A stretch of 24,455 bases of DNA from Geothermovivens sp964644845 (GTDB taxonomy: Bacteria; Zhuqueibacterota; Zhuqueibacteria; Oleimicrobiales; Geothermoviventaceae): positions 1 through 24,455 of the forward strand of contig CAZXXS010000114.1 of assembly GCA_964644845.1 (NCBI GenBank), in the 5' to 3' direction. This document shows, piece by piece, positions 16,537 through 23,981 of the stretch. The translations under genes were made by a program, and so were the position numbers. Within the stretch, counting starts at the first letter, position 1. Each line of letters opens with the position of its first letter. A model generated the notes under the pieces. That model had not been told where the DNA came from and did no database searches. It worked only from the letters and a program-made list of their open reading frames with translations.

Positions 16537-17328
16537 CTACAGAACGGCTCCGGCAAGCAATGCCAGAAGCAGGCCACTGACCAGCACAGAGGCAGCCGAG
16601 AACTGCTTCCTGAAGAGTGCAAAAGCCACGAAAGCTGTCGAACCTACCAGAACAGCGTTGCCGAAATGGTGCGCACCAAAGGCCGCCAGCAGGCCCGTGA
16701 ATGCCAGACCAGAGGCTGCCAACCAGCGTTCCTGCTTTGCGTAACGCCGAAGCGACATCTCGCGCACAACGTCGAACCCCAGCCTGTAGCCCCTGAAAAT
16801 GCTGCGAGCTCGGTAGTAGACGATCGGCCCGTTGTAGAGGAGCAGGAAGAGCAGGATGGCGATTGGACCCAGGACCAGTGCGAATCCAACGCCGACCAGC
16901 GAAGCAAGTGGACGCCACAGCTTCCAGAAAAGTCTGTCGCCGATTGAGCCTAAGGGACCGGCCAGACGCTTCTTCAAAACGCGGATTGGCCGGTCGTCGG
17001 GCCAGCGCTCCTGCAAGGCCTGCTCTTCCAGCCGGGCTACTGCACCAACTGCCCATCCGCTGAAGAAGGGGTGAGCGTTGAAAAACTCCAGATGGCGCTT
17101 CAACAGCGTGGCCCGGCAGCGTGGGTCCGGGCAAAGGCGTTTGGCAATCGGAACGACGCAGTTTGCAAAGCCAAGGCCGAGCATGCGCTCGTAGTTCCAC
17201 GAGCTTTGCACGAAAAAACCGCGTGCCCAGGCCCGCCACAAGTCCGAGCGGCGCACGTGTGGCCCCCGAACCAGGGGGCGCGAGGGGTGGCCCTCTGTGC
17301 GTGCACCACGCCTCAGAATCCGTTTCAT
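16537..17328 (-). CDS. PTS mannose/fructose/sorbose-family IID component
   Basis: A 263-aa membrane subunit of a mannose-family PTS permease. The N-terminal half has LWRAWARGFFVQSSWNYERMLGLGFANCVVP and RHLEFFNAHPFFSGWAVGAVARLEEQ, both characteristic of IID. The second half has hydrophobic segments (VGVGFALVLGPIAILLFLLLY; the C-terminal LVSGLLLALLAGAVL). I placed the start at the ATG 17328, which overlaps the IIC stop as ATGA (17325-17328); the frame is open far upstream, but that part is the shadow of the IIC gene. With IIC it forms the transmembrane channel. The sugar cannot be deduced. Confidence 0.88.
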   Translation of the reverse strand: MKRILRRGARTEGHPSRPLVRGPHVRRSDLWRAWARGFFVQSSWNYERMLGLGFANCVVPIAKRLCPDPRCRATLLKRHLEFFNAHPFFSGWAVGAVARLEEQALQERWPDDRPIRVLKKRLAGPLGSIGDRLFWKLWRPLASLVGVGFALVLGPIAILLFLLLYNGPIVYYRARSIFRGYRLGFDVVREMSLRRYAKQERWLAASGLAFTGLLAAFGAHHFGNAVLVGSTAFVAFALFRKQFSAASVLVSGLLLALLAGAVL

Positions 17329-18017
17329 GCCACGCCCCCGAAAACGAGTAGAAATCCCGCTGCCAGTCCTGCGAGCAGGGCCCAGACGTTCCAGCGCTCC
17401 CAGAAGAGGTGCAGGGCCGCGCCCAGTGTCAGGCCAAACAGGACGGGCTTCGTGGCCGCGAAAAGTCGGTCGAGACTTGCCGGGACAATCGGAACGAGCG
17501 CCGGCAGAACAAACAAAGCCACGGCGCCAAACATTCCGGTCAGCAAGAGGCCGAGGCAGAAAGCGTGAAAGGCACCTGCCAGATTCGCCCGGGTGATGCA
17601 GGCCGTGTCTGCCTGTTCGGCACAGAGATCTGCTTTGCGCAACAGACGTCGATTGAGCCGGCGCATCTGCACAATCCCGTAGCCACCGATTGCGGCTACG
17701 GCAACGCCGTACGCAACACCGACCCACAGCGAAAAGTCCGGACGGCCAGAAGCACGCGTCAGCCAGATGGCCGCCGCTGCTGCTACCAGCGAACCCAGAT
17801 TGCCGTGGGCGAAACGGGCACCGCCAATCGGCAACTCGACCATCCAGGGGACCTGAAGCAACACGCCCACCAGCAAACCGGTGTGAACGTCGCCAAGGAT
17901 CCATCCCGCTGCAGTGCAGGCGACAAGTGGACTCGAGATCAAAAACTGGAAGGACGCTGTGGTGTCCGCCGCAACGGCGCCCCCGAGCAAGGTGATCAGC
18001 GCGAGCTCTTCCCACAT
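17325..18017 (-). CDS. PTS mannose/fructose/sorbose-family IIC component
   Basis: A 230-aa, highly hydrophobic integral membrane protein, slightly shorter than most IIC subunits. The N-terminus ADTTASFQFLISSPLVACTAAGWILGDVHTGLLVGVLLQVPWMVELPIGGARFAHG follows the IIC pattern (acidic residue, Q, SRP-like turn, G-x-x-LGD, PIG). The usual 'SRP' reads SSP here. The ATG at 18017 follows AAAGGA at somewhat long spacing, and a promoter with an overlapping inverted repeat lies at 18044-18076. IID follows with a four-base overlap. IIA and IIB, which normally carry phosphate from HPr to the sugar, are not beside it. This is the first gene of the block running to ahcY. Confidence 0.87.
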   Translation of the reverse strand: MWEELALITLLGGAVAADTTASFQFLISSPLVACTAAGWILGDVHTGLLVGVLLQVPWMVELPIGGARFAHGNLGSLVAAAAAIWLTRASGRPDFSLWVGVAYGVAVAAIGGYGIVQMRRLNRRLLRKADLCAEQADTACITRANLAGAFHAFCLGLLLTGMFGAVALFVLPALVPIVPASLDRLFAATKPVLFGLTLGAALHLFWERWNVWALLAGLAAGFLLVFGGVA

Positions 18018-18043
18018 TGCATCAAGGGTCCTTTCTGTCAGGT

Positions 18044-18076
18044 GGCCAATTTAAGGATTGGCCGCCAATTTGTCAA
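18044..18076 (-). promoter_or_regulatory. Promoter with overlapping operator for the PTS block
   Basis: On the minus strand a perfect -35 TTGACA (18071-18076), a 17-base spacer and a -10 TAAATT (18048-18053) lie about 30-60 bases upstream of the IIC start. A perfect 7-bp inverted repeat GGCCAAT (18044-18050) / ATTGGCC (18057-18063) with a 6-base spacer covers the -10 and half of the spacer. A further CCAAT half-site stands at 18065-18069. A repressor on this site would block polymerase. The regulator is unknown. Confidence 0.65.
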
Positions 18077-18278
18077 CGGAAAACACGGACTTGCGTCTGC
18101 CGGCCCAAAGGGATTCTGTGTCGTCCCACTTTGGACCCCACGGCTCGCCGGCAGCCGACACCCAACGGCACCACTTCCACAGCTCCACGAAGACCCTCTC
18201 GTCTAAGGAAAACCAGTGTCGACCCGGAGCCGGAACGCCGCCGCGGTGCGAAGGGTGTTCCTGCAGAGCGGCGAGTGC

Positions 18279-19628
18279 CTACGCTGGCAGCTCCCAGGGT
18301 TTCCGGTAGGGGCGCTGCAGGTGTTTGTTGGCTTCCGGAACGTTGGTGATCCGCTCGTTGTCCGCGTCCCACTCGATTCGCTGGTGGGTCCAGAGGGCGA
18401 TGTTGCCCAGGTGCGGCACAGTAGTTGTGCGGTGCCCGATTTCCACGTCGCAAATGGGCAGCTCACGGGACTTCACGCAGTCGAGAAAGTTGCGCACATG
18501 CGGCTCGTTCATTTTGGAGCCGCTACTTTCAATCAAAGGTGCCCGAGCAACACGCTGATCATCCTCCTTTTTCATCTCGGGAAACAGTTTGTACCCGCTC
18601 CGGTTCACGTACAGCGTACCCTCGGTGCCGTAGAATTGGATGCCGTAGCCGTGCTCGTCGATGCCTTTGGCGTTGACCTCGTGGTCCGAGTAAATGCAGA
18701 TGAAACCTGGAAATTCGTACACCACTTCCAGTGTGTCGGGTGTTTCCCGGTTGTCTTGAAGTGCCATTTTGCCGCCCGATGCACTGACCGCCAGGGGTGC
18801 CTTGACGTTCATGGCCCAAACGACGATGTCCAACAAATGCGTGCCCCAGTCGGTGAGCTTGCCGCCGGAGTAGTCCCAAAACCAGCGGAAATTGTAGATG
18901 CAGCGGTTCTTGTTGTAGGGACGGTAGGGAGCAGGACCAAGCCAGAAGTCCCAGTCCAGGCCCGGTGGCGGATCGCTGTCGGGCGGGTTGCCAATGCCTT
19001 CCGGGTAGATGTTACTGGCATTCCAGGCCCTCACCTTCGTGATTTTGCCGAGCATGCCGCTGCGCACAATCTCCACGGCCCGCTGAAAATGCTTGCCGGA
19101 GCGCTGCATTGTGCCCATCTGCACCACGCGTTTGTACCGACGCGCGTACTCCACCATCCTCCGCCCCTCGACGATTGTGAGAGCCAGGGGCTTCTCCACG
19201 TACACGTCTTTGCCAGCCTCGCAGGCGAGAATCGTGGGCAGCGCGTGCCAGTGGTCGGGTGTAGCCACAATCACGGCGTCGATGTCCTTGCGTTCCAGCA
19301 GCTTGCGGAAGTCGTGGTAGGGTTTGGCCTTGCCGTCGGTCATGGCCAGGGCCTTCTGCAGGTGCGGCTCGTACACATCGCACACGGCGGCGATTTCAAC
19401 GTCCGGATTCTGCTTGAAAAACCGAAGGTTGGCACGGCCCATTCCCCCACAGCCGATCACTCCAACCACAATCTTGTCGCTGGGCGGGACACTTTTGTGC
19501 TTTTTCTGGGTGGCTGTTTCCTCCGCTAAATCCGCGCCAGCAGTAAACAGCGAAGCGGCTCCAAGCCCACCGGCGGTCGCCGCGGCGCGTTTCACAAAAT
19601 CCCGACGACTGATTCCCTTGCTGCTCAT
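18279..19628 (-). CDS. Gfo/Idh/MocA-family oxidoreductase with Tat signal
   Basis: A 449-aa NAD(P)-dependent dehydrogenase-like protein made for export. The N-terminus SRRDFVKRAAATAGG carries the twin arginines (R8, R9) of a Tat signal. The Rossmann fold has GVIGCGGMG (56-64), followed by VATPDHWHAL and the family hallmark EKPLAL (E145-K146-P147). The C-terminal half includes GTMQRSGKHFQRAVEIVRSG, DWDFWLGPAPYRPYN, GTHLLDIVVWAM and SDHEVNAKG, a set typical of the large Tat-exported subgroup found in polysaccharide-degrading bacteria. I chose the ATG at 19628 because AGGAGG precedes it. Tat export folds the protein with its cofactor before transport. The substrate is probably a sugar or sugar derivative, but no partner gene is adjacent. 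The upstream palindrome at 19679-19691 may be regulatory. Confidence 0.92.
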   Translation of the reverse strand: MSSKGISRRDFVKRAAATAGGLGAASLFTAGADLAEETATQKKHKSVPPSDKIVVGVIGCGGMGRANLRFFKQNPDVEIAAVCDVYEPHLQKALAMTDGKAKPYHDFRKLLERKDIDAVIVATPDHWHALPTILACEAGKDVYVEKPLALTIVEGRRMVEYARRYKRVVQMGTMQRSGKHFQRAVEIVRSGMLGKITKVRAWNASNIYPEGIGNPPDSDPPPGLDWDFWLGPAPYRPYNKNRCIYNFRWFWDYSGGKLTDWGTHLLDIVVWAMNVKAPLAVSASGGKMALQDNRETPDTLEVVYEFPGFICIYSDHEVNAKGIDEHGYGIQFYGTEGTLYVNRSGYKLFPEMKKEDDQRVARAPLIESSGSKMNEPHVRNFLDCVKSRELPICDVEIGHRTTTVPHLGNIALWTHQRIEWDADNERITNVPEANKHLQRPYRKPWELPA

Positions 19629-19678
19629 GGCGGCTCCTCCTATCCTGTTCGGTTGCTTTTTCCGCCCCGTGCGCAAAG

Positions 19679-19691
19679 AGCGGTTACCGCT
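19679..19691. promoter_or_regulatory. Palindrome upstream of the oxidoreductase
   Basis: AGCGGT-T-ACCGCT is a perfect 13-base odd palindrome about 50 bases upstream of the oxidoreductase ATG, in a gene-free gap (19629-20080). It has the size and symmetry of a dimeric repressor site. No clear -35/-10 pair is visible next to it. The rest of the gap holds minor hairpins: CGGCGC-CTGTTT-GCGCCG at 19882-19899 and CCTCG-CAAA-CGAGG at 19993-20006. Confidence 0.35.
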
Positions 19692-20022
19692 TCAGCGCTT
19701 TGAGTTGTGGGCCCTGGATCTCGTTTTCGGGGTGCGTGTTCTTGGCTGCCCTCCGGCTTGGTGCTGCCCAGGCCAGTGCAACGCCTCTCACGGGACACGC
19801 TTCCCTGACTGGCGGCCAAGGTGGGACCGCACCTTGACTTTTCTTGACCCACCTCAGGCACTGGGCCCCAGTCGATCCGCACGGCGCCTGTTTGCGCCGG
19901 GTAGGCGCATCCTCAACCCGGGTGGTAACGCGGAAACGGCAGATGCTCCGGCTTAGGCTTTGGCCAGAGCCGGACGGTAAGACCCGCGATCACCTCGCAA
20001 ACGAGGGAATTCGCCGGAGAAA

Positions 20023-20041
20023 CACCCCAAGGCAAAGGGTG
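20023..20041 (-). terminator. Weak terminator candidate after the URO-D-like gene
   Basis: A 5-bp stem CACCC/GGGTG with a 9-base loop, followed on the minus strand by TTTCTCC, about 40 bases past the stop at 20081. It is short and GC-modest. Confidence 0.3.
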
Positions 20042-20080
20042 ATTCCGCGCAGGGCTTTGTGTTTTCGGCAGCACTCGGGG

Positions 20081-21259
20081 TCAACGCATCGCCAGGGCCG
20101 TGTCGAACATGGCCACAATGCGTTCCGGACTGACGTCTTGCAAGATGTTGTGCACTTGATTGAAGACGTAACCGCCGCCCTGCCGAAAGATCTCGATGTT
20201 GTGCGCGACGTGCCGGCGGAGCTCGTCGACAGGTGCCCGCGGCAGTACGTACTGGGTGTCGCAGCCTCCACCCCAGAACGTCAGACGGTCGCCGAATTCT
20301 CGTTTCAGACGCTCGGGTTGCATGTCTTTGGCCGAGATCTGCACTGGGTTGAGGATGTCGACGCCGATCTCGATCAGATCGGGAATGAACGCGTAAACAG
20401 ATCCACACGAGTGGAAAAAGACGTAGGCGTTGCTGTGTTCGTGAACGTACTGGAACAGGCGCGCGTGGCGGGGTTTGAAGAGTCTTCGGTAGAGTGAGGG
20501 CGAGATGGCTGGTCCATCCTGTGTGCCAAGGTCGTCCCCAAACTGGATGATCTGAATCCGGTCACCTACGGCTTTCAAGTACCGTTCGAGGCTGGTCATG
20601 TAGGCCTCGAGTTTTTTGTCCAGGTAGTACTCTACCAGGTCCGGATCGGTGAGTAACAACTCCATGAAGCGCTCGTAGCCGAAATCGCCGTGACCTCCTT
20701 CCAGAAGGTTGCCGCCGAACTCGCCGAGAATTGCGTAGTCGGTTTCCTCGAACAGACGTTTGGACTCGCGTTCCAGGTAGGCGACCGCTTCGTCCGAAAG
20801 CGTGGGGAAGGCGTACGCGTCGATGTCTTGGGGTGTCGTTGCGTTGGCAAGCGGGTGGTAAACCCCGTCGAACCAGTAGCCGCCGGCCGGCATGCGCGCG
20901 ACAACCCGATCGCCATCCAGCACCTCGTAGCTGCCGTCGTCGCGCTTGACCATGTTGAAATCTTGCGGGTACAAACAGGGCGATCCGTCTGGCAAAGTAC
21001 CGGGACGCCAACCCTTGATGTAGCCTTTGAGTAGGACAACGTCCACGCCGAACCGTTCCAGAATGTCCGATTCCGGTTCGGCCAACATTTGCCAGGGATC
21101 AAAGACGCGTGTATTCCGAACCGGCAGCCCCAGATACTGGCGGAGACGGTTGTAGGCTACGGCGCTGATCCCTGTGGAGCGCATGGCTCCGAGATCGATG
21201 GGCATTTTGTCGGGAACTTCGTGTTGAAGGGCGCAGAGGACACGTTCGCGGTGGGTCAT
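20081..21259 (-). CDS. Uroporphyrinogen decarboxylase-superfamily protein, methyltransferase-like
   Basis: A 392-aa TIM-barrel protein of the URO-D superfamily. The block FFHSCGSVYAFIPDLIEIGVDILNPVQ has H283 and C285, and GGGCDTQ adds C333. Together these give the H-x-C...C zinc-ligand pattern of the corrinoid-dependent methyltransferase branch (MtaA/CmuA type) rather than heme-pathway HemE. The N-terminus (THRERVLCALQHEVPDKMPIDLG) is also of that branch. The ATG is preceded by GGAGG at six bases, and a promoter stands at 21313-21341. The gene is solitary and divergent from the S46 peptidase gene; no corrinoid protein or MtaB-like partner is nearby, so the methyl donor is unknown. Many such proteins in saccharolytic bacteria have no assigned function. 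Confidence 0.88.
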   Translation of the reverse strand: MTHRERVLCALQHEVPDKMPIDLGAMRSTGISAVAYNRLRQYLGLPVRNTRVFDPWQMLAEPESDILERFGVDVVLLKGYIKGWRPGTLPDGSPCLYPQDFNMVKRDDGSYEVLDGDRVVARMPAGGYWFDGVYHPLANATTPQDIDAYAFPTLSDEAVAYLERESKRLFEETDYAILGEFGGNLLEGGHGDFGYERFMELLLTDPDLVEYYLDKKLEAYMTSLERYLKAVGDRIQIIQFGDDLGTQDGPAISPSLYRRLFKPRHARLFQYVHEHSNAYVFFHSCGSVYAFIPDLIEIGVDILNPVQISAKDMQPERLKREFGDRLTFWGGGCDTQYVLPRAPVDELRRHVAHNIEIFRQGGGYVFNQVHNILQDVSPERIVAMFDTALAMR

Positions 21260-21312
21260 CTTGGGCCTCCGTGGCGTGAGCTACCGTGGCGACAACTTCT
21301 GCTCCCTGACGG

Positions 21313-21341
21313 AATGTACTCACAGGGACGCAGATTTTCAA
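21313..21341 (-). promoter_or_regulatory. Sigma-70-like promoter for the URO-D-like gene
   Basis: On the minus strand TTGAAA (-35, 21336-21341), 17 bases, then TACATT (-10, 21313-21318), matching consensus at 5/6 and 4/6. The leader would be about 45 bases. Just upstream stand two direct copies of ACGGCTT (21341-21347, 21351-21357) and a 14-bp perfect palindrome CGGCGGGCCCGCCG (21364-21377). Confidence 0.55.
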
Positions 21342-21757
21342 CGGCTTTTCACGGCTTGACACTCGGCGGGCCCGCCGCAGGGCGAGGGAAGCTTTTCTCA
21401 GCCGTAGGGCCGCGTGGTGGATCGAAGGGGAGCTGAGACGCTGCGTGGCACTCCAGCCGCGGGACGTGGGCGAACCCAGCGCGACTCGATTGAGCGAGTA
21501 GAAGCCGGGAAGCGCCGGGCAAGACGCCGACAGAAAAGGAGCCAGCGGTACCTTTGACTGAGCGGGGGAAGGATTGTCGCCGATTTCGGTTGAAGCGGAC
21601 AAGCCGGGTGCAAAAAGAAGTGCGCTGGTTGGCAGGTGCTGTGCGGGAGTGGCCGTTCAACACTGGAACTTTTGTTCGCTGCAACCGTACAGCTTACCGC
21701 GAAAGGTTTGTGAAATTCAAGCAACCATTGGGGTCCAACACTGGAGGAGGAGTGGGC
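21342..21757. other. Divergent intergenic region before the peptidase gene
   Basis: About 415 bases without a supported gene. The frame of the peptidase is open upstream to 21554, but that segment is rich in Arg and Trp, has no signal peptide and no ribosome site, so I treat it as leader. CAACACTGGA occurs twice (21658-21667 and 21736-21745), the second next to the Shine-Dalgarno. I find no convincing promoter for the peptidase. Confidence 0.45.
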
Positions 21758-23917
21758 ATGCAGAAACGGATTGTGGGATGGGTCGTTGCTTTTGCGCTTC
21801 TACTGGGCGGGCAGGCCTTGCGCGCGGACGAAGGCATGTGGCCTCCGTACATGATCAAGCAACTTCCACTTGCCGAGTTGCACCAGCGTGGTTTACAGCT
21901 CTCCGCGGACGATCTGATCAACTTGAAGGATGCGATCGTACTGCTTGGCGGGGGTACTGGCTCTTTCGTTTCCCCGGATGGCCTGGTGATCACCAACCAC
22001 CACGTGGCTTACGGGGCCATCCAGTACCAAAGTTCGGCCAAGCAGAACTTCATCGCAAACGGGTTTCTTGCCAAGACGCGTGAGGAAGAACTCCCGGCAC
22101 CTGGGTACACGGCGTCCATTCTGGTGGACTACCGGGACGTGACGAAACGCGTGCTCAAGGACGTCAAACCTGGAATGAGCGATCTGGAGCGCGCCAAGGC
22201 GATCGAGAAGGCGGAGAATGAGATTGTGAAAGAGGCTGAGAGCCAGGGCAAGGGCCTCAGCGCCACGGTCGTGGACATGCTCAGCGGCACGAGCTACTAC
22301 CTGTTTGTTTACAAGCGTTTCAAGGACGTTCGACTCGTGTACGCGCCACCGGCCAGTGTGGGTGAGTACGGTGGAGACATCGACAACTGGGTCTGGCCCC
22401 GACACACCGGCGACTTTTCCTTCATGCGGGTGTACACCGGTCCGGACGGTGAACCCGCCGACTACTCCAAAGACAACGTGCCCTACCATCCCAAGAAATG
22501 GCTCAAGATCGCGACCCAGCCCATCCGCAAAGGGGACTTCGTGATGGTGCTGGGGTACCCGGGCAACACGATGCGGTACCGGAGTTCGTACTCCATTGAC
22601 CTGTGGCAGAATCTCACGTACCCTGAGTCGATTGAGCTGCTGCAGGCGGAGATCAACGTTCTGGAGGAAGCGGGCAAGAAAGACCCGGAGCTGGCCGTTC
22701 GATTCGCGTCTCGAATCAAGGGCCTGAACAACGCGCTCAAGTACTACCAGGGCATGCTGGAAGGTCTGAAGAAGACCCATTTGCTGGAGAAGAAGCGCAA
22801 ACAGGAAGCCGAATTCACGAAATTCCTGGATGCGCATCCGGATCTGAAGGCGAAGTACGGCGACGTGCTTCCCTCGATCGCCGCTCTGTACAAGGATCTG
22901 CGCACCTACCATCGGAAGCAGACGATGCTCGGACAGCTGATCGGTGGAAGTCAGATCCTTTCCTTCGCGTACATGATTGAAAAGTGGCATGAGCAACTCA
23001 AGAAGCCAGAGTCGGAACGTGAACGCGGCTTTTTGGACAGGGACCTGGAGCAAACCAAAGAAGCTTTCAAAAACGCACAGAGAAATCTGCACATTCCCAC
23101 CGACAAGCGGATGCTGATCATGCTGCTGGAAAAAGCAGCCGATTTGCCAGAAGGGCAGAAGATCGAGGCGGTTCAGAAAATTGTGGATGACAAGCAAGGC
23201 CAGGCGCGGCACGAAGCCATCGTGCAGTTTGTGGATTCTCTGTACGCCGGCACGAAGCTGGCGGACGTAGACACGCGCATCAAGGCTCTCCAGATGAGCG
23301 ACGAGGAGCTCCAGAAACTGAACGATCCCATGCTTGGATTTGCCCTGGAGCTGAAAAAAGAGATGGATGAGCTGGAGCCACGTTACAAGGCCTTCGTCGG
23401 AGCGGTCATGCGACTGCGGCCAAGGCTCATTCGTGGCATGCACGAGTGGAAGAAAGGGGCTCTGTACCCGGACGCGAATCGCACGTTGCGGTTGACCTAC
23501 GGAACGGTGAAGGGGTATTCGCCACGTGACGCTGTCTGGTACAAATGGGCTACCACGCTGCACGGCGTGGTCGAAAAGAACACGGGCAAAGAGCCGTTCA
23601 ATTGCCCGGAGGTTCTGGTGGAAATCGACGCAAAAAAGGACTACGGGAAGTACGTTCACCCGGATCTCGGGGATGTGATGGTAGATTTCATCGCCGATCT
23701 GGACATCACGGGCGGCAACTCCGGTAGTCCGGTGATGAACGGCAGGGGCGAGCTGGTCGGTGTGGCTTTCGATGGCAACTACGAGGCCATGACGAGCGAC
23801 TTCGTTTTTGACCCGGATTTGACACGGGCCATCTCGGTCAGCGCGGGCTACGTGTTGTTCATCGCGGATCGCTTGAACCACGCGACCAACGTCCTGAAGG
23901 AGCTCGGGGTAGAGTAG
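21758..23917 (+). CDS. S46-family dipeptidyl-peptidase (DPP7-like)
   Basis: A 719-aa secreted serine peptidase that removes dipeptides from peptide N-termini, probably in the periplasm. A signal peptide (QKRIVGWVVAFALLLGGQALRAD) is followed by DEGMWPP, the usual mature start of S46 enzymes. The triad regions are clear: GSFVSPDGLVITNHHVAYG (His81/82), DNWVWPRHTGDFSFMRVY (Asp219 probable) and ITGGNSGSPVMN (Ser655). Residue 673, in VAFDGNYEAMTSD, is Gly. At this position DPP11 has Arg for acidic P1 residues, so a DPP7-like preference for hydrophobic P1 is expected. The ATG follows GGAGGAGG. It is transcribed alone and ends in a strong terminator. It would feed peptides into carbon and nitrogen nutrition. 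Confidence 0.95.
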   Translation: MQKRIVGWVVAFALLLGGQALRADEGMWPPYMIKQLPLAELHQRGLQLSADDLINLKDAIVLLGGGTGSFVSPDGLVITNHHVAYGAIQYQSSAKQNFIANGFLAKTREEELPAPGYTASILVDYRDVTKRVLKDVKPGMSDLERAKAIEKAENEIVKEAESQGKGLSATVVDMLSGTSYYLFVYKRFKDVRLVYAPPASVGEYGGDIDNWVWPRHTGDFSFMRVYTGPDGEPADYSKDNVPYHPKKWLKIATQPIRKGDFVMVLGYPGNTMRYRSSYSIDLWQNLTYPESIELLQAEINVLEEAGKKDPELAVRFASRIKGLNNALKYYQGMLEGLKKTHLLEKKRKQEAEFTKFLDAHPDLKAKYGDVLPSIAALYKDLRTYHRKQTMLGQLIGGSQILSFAYMIEKWHEQLKKPESERERGFLDRDLEQTKEAFKNAQRNLHIPTDKRMLIMLLEKAADLPEGQKIEAVQKIVDDKQGQARHEAIVQFVDSLYAGTKLADVDTRIKALQMSDEELQKLNDPMLGFALELKKEMDELEPRYKAFVGAVMRLRPRLIRGMHEWKKGALYPDANRTLRLTYGTVKGYSPRDAVWYKWATTLHGVVEKNTGKEPFNCPEVLVEIDAKKDYGKYVHPDLGDVMVDFIADLDITGGNSGSPVMNGRGELVGVAFDGNYEAMTSDFVFDPDLTRAISVSAGYVLFIADRLNHATNVLKELGVE

Positions 23918-23942
23918 GAGCAGGGAGAGCAAGCGCAGTGGC

Positions 23943-23981
23943 CGCCCTGCCGGACGTGAATCCGGTGGGGCGTTTGTTTTT
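23943..23981 (+). terminator. Rho-independent terminator of the S46 peptidase gene
   Basis: A 12-bp stem CGCCCTGCCGGA (23943-23954) with TCCGGTGGGGCG (23961-23972), complete except for two G-T wobbles, a six-base loop CGTGAA and a T-run TTTGTTTTT (23973-23981). It starts 26 bases after the stop codon. Confidence 0.88.

Noticed and set aside
17329..18015. Upstream extension of the IID frame
   Set aside because: It overlaps all of IIC; the IID start with the ATGA overlap at 17325-17328 is better supported.
20081..21259. Calling this gene hemE
   Set aside because: The H-x-C...C metal-site pattern and the N-terminus point to the methyltransferase branch, and there are no heme genes nearby.
21893..23932. 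679-codon minus-strand frame
   Set aside because: It is antisense to the S46 peptidase, which has a signal peptide and catalytic motifs; a His/Val/Leu-rich shadow is expected from the codon bias.
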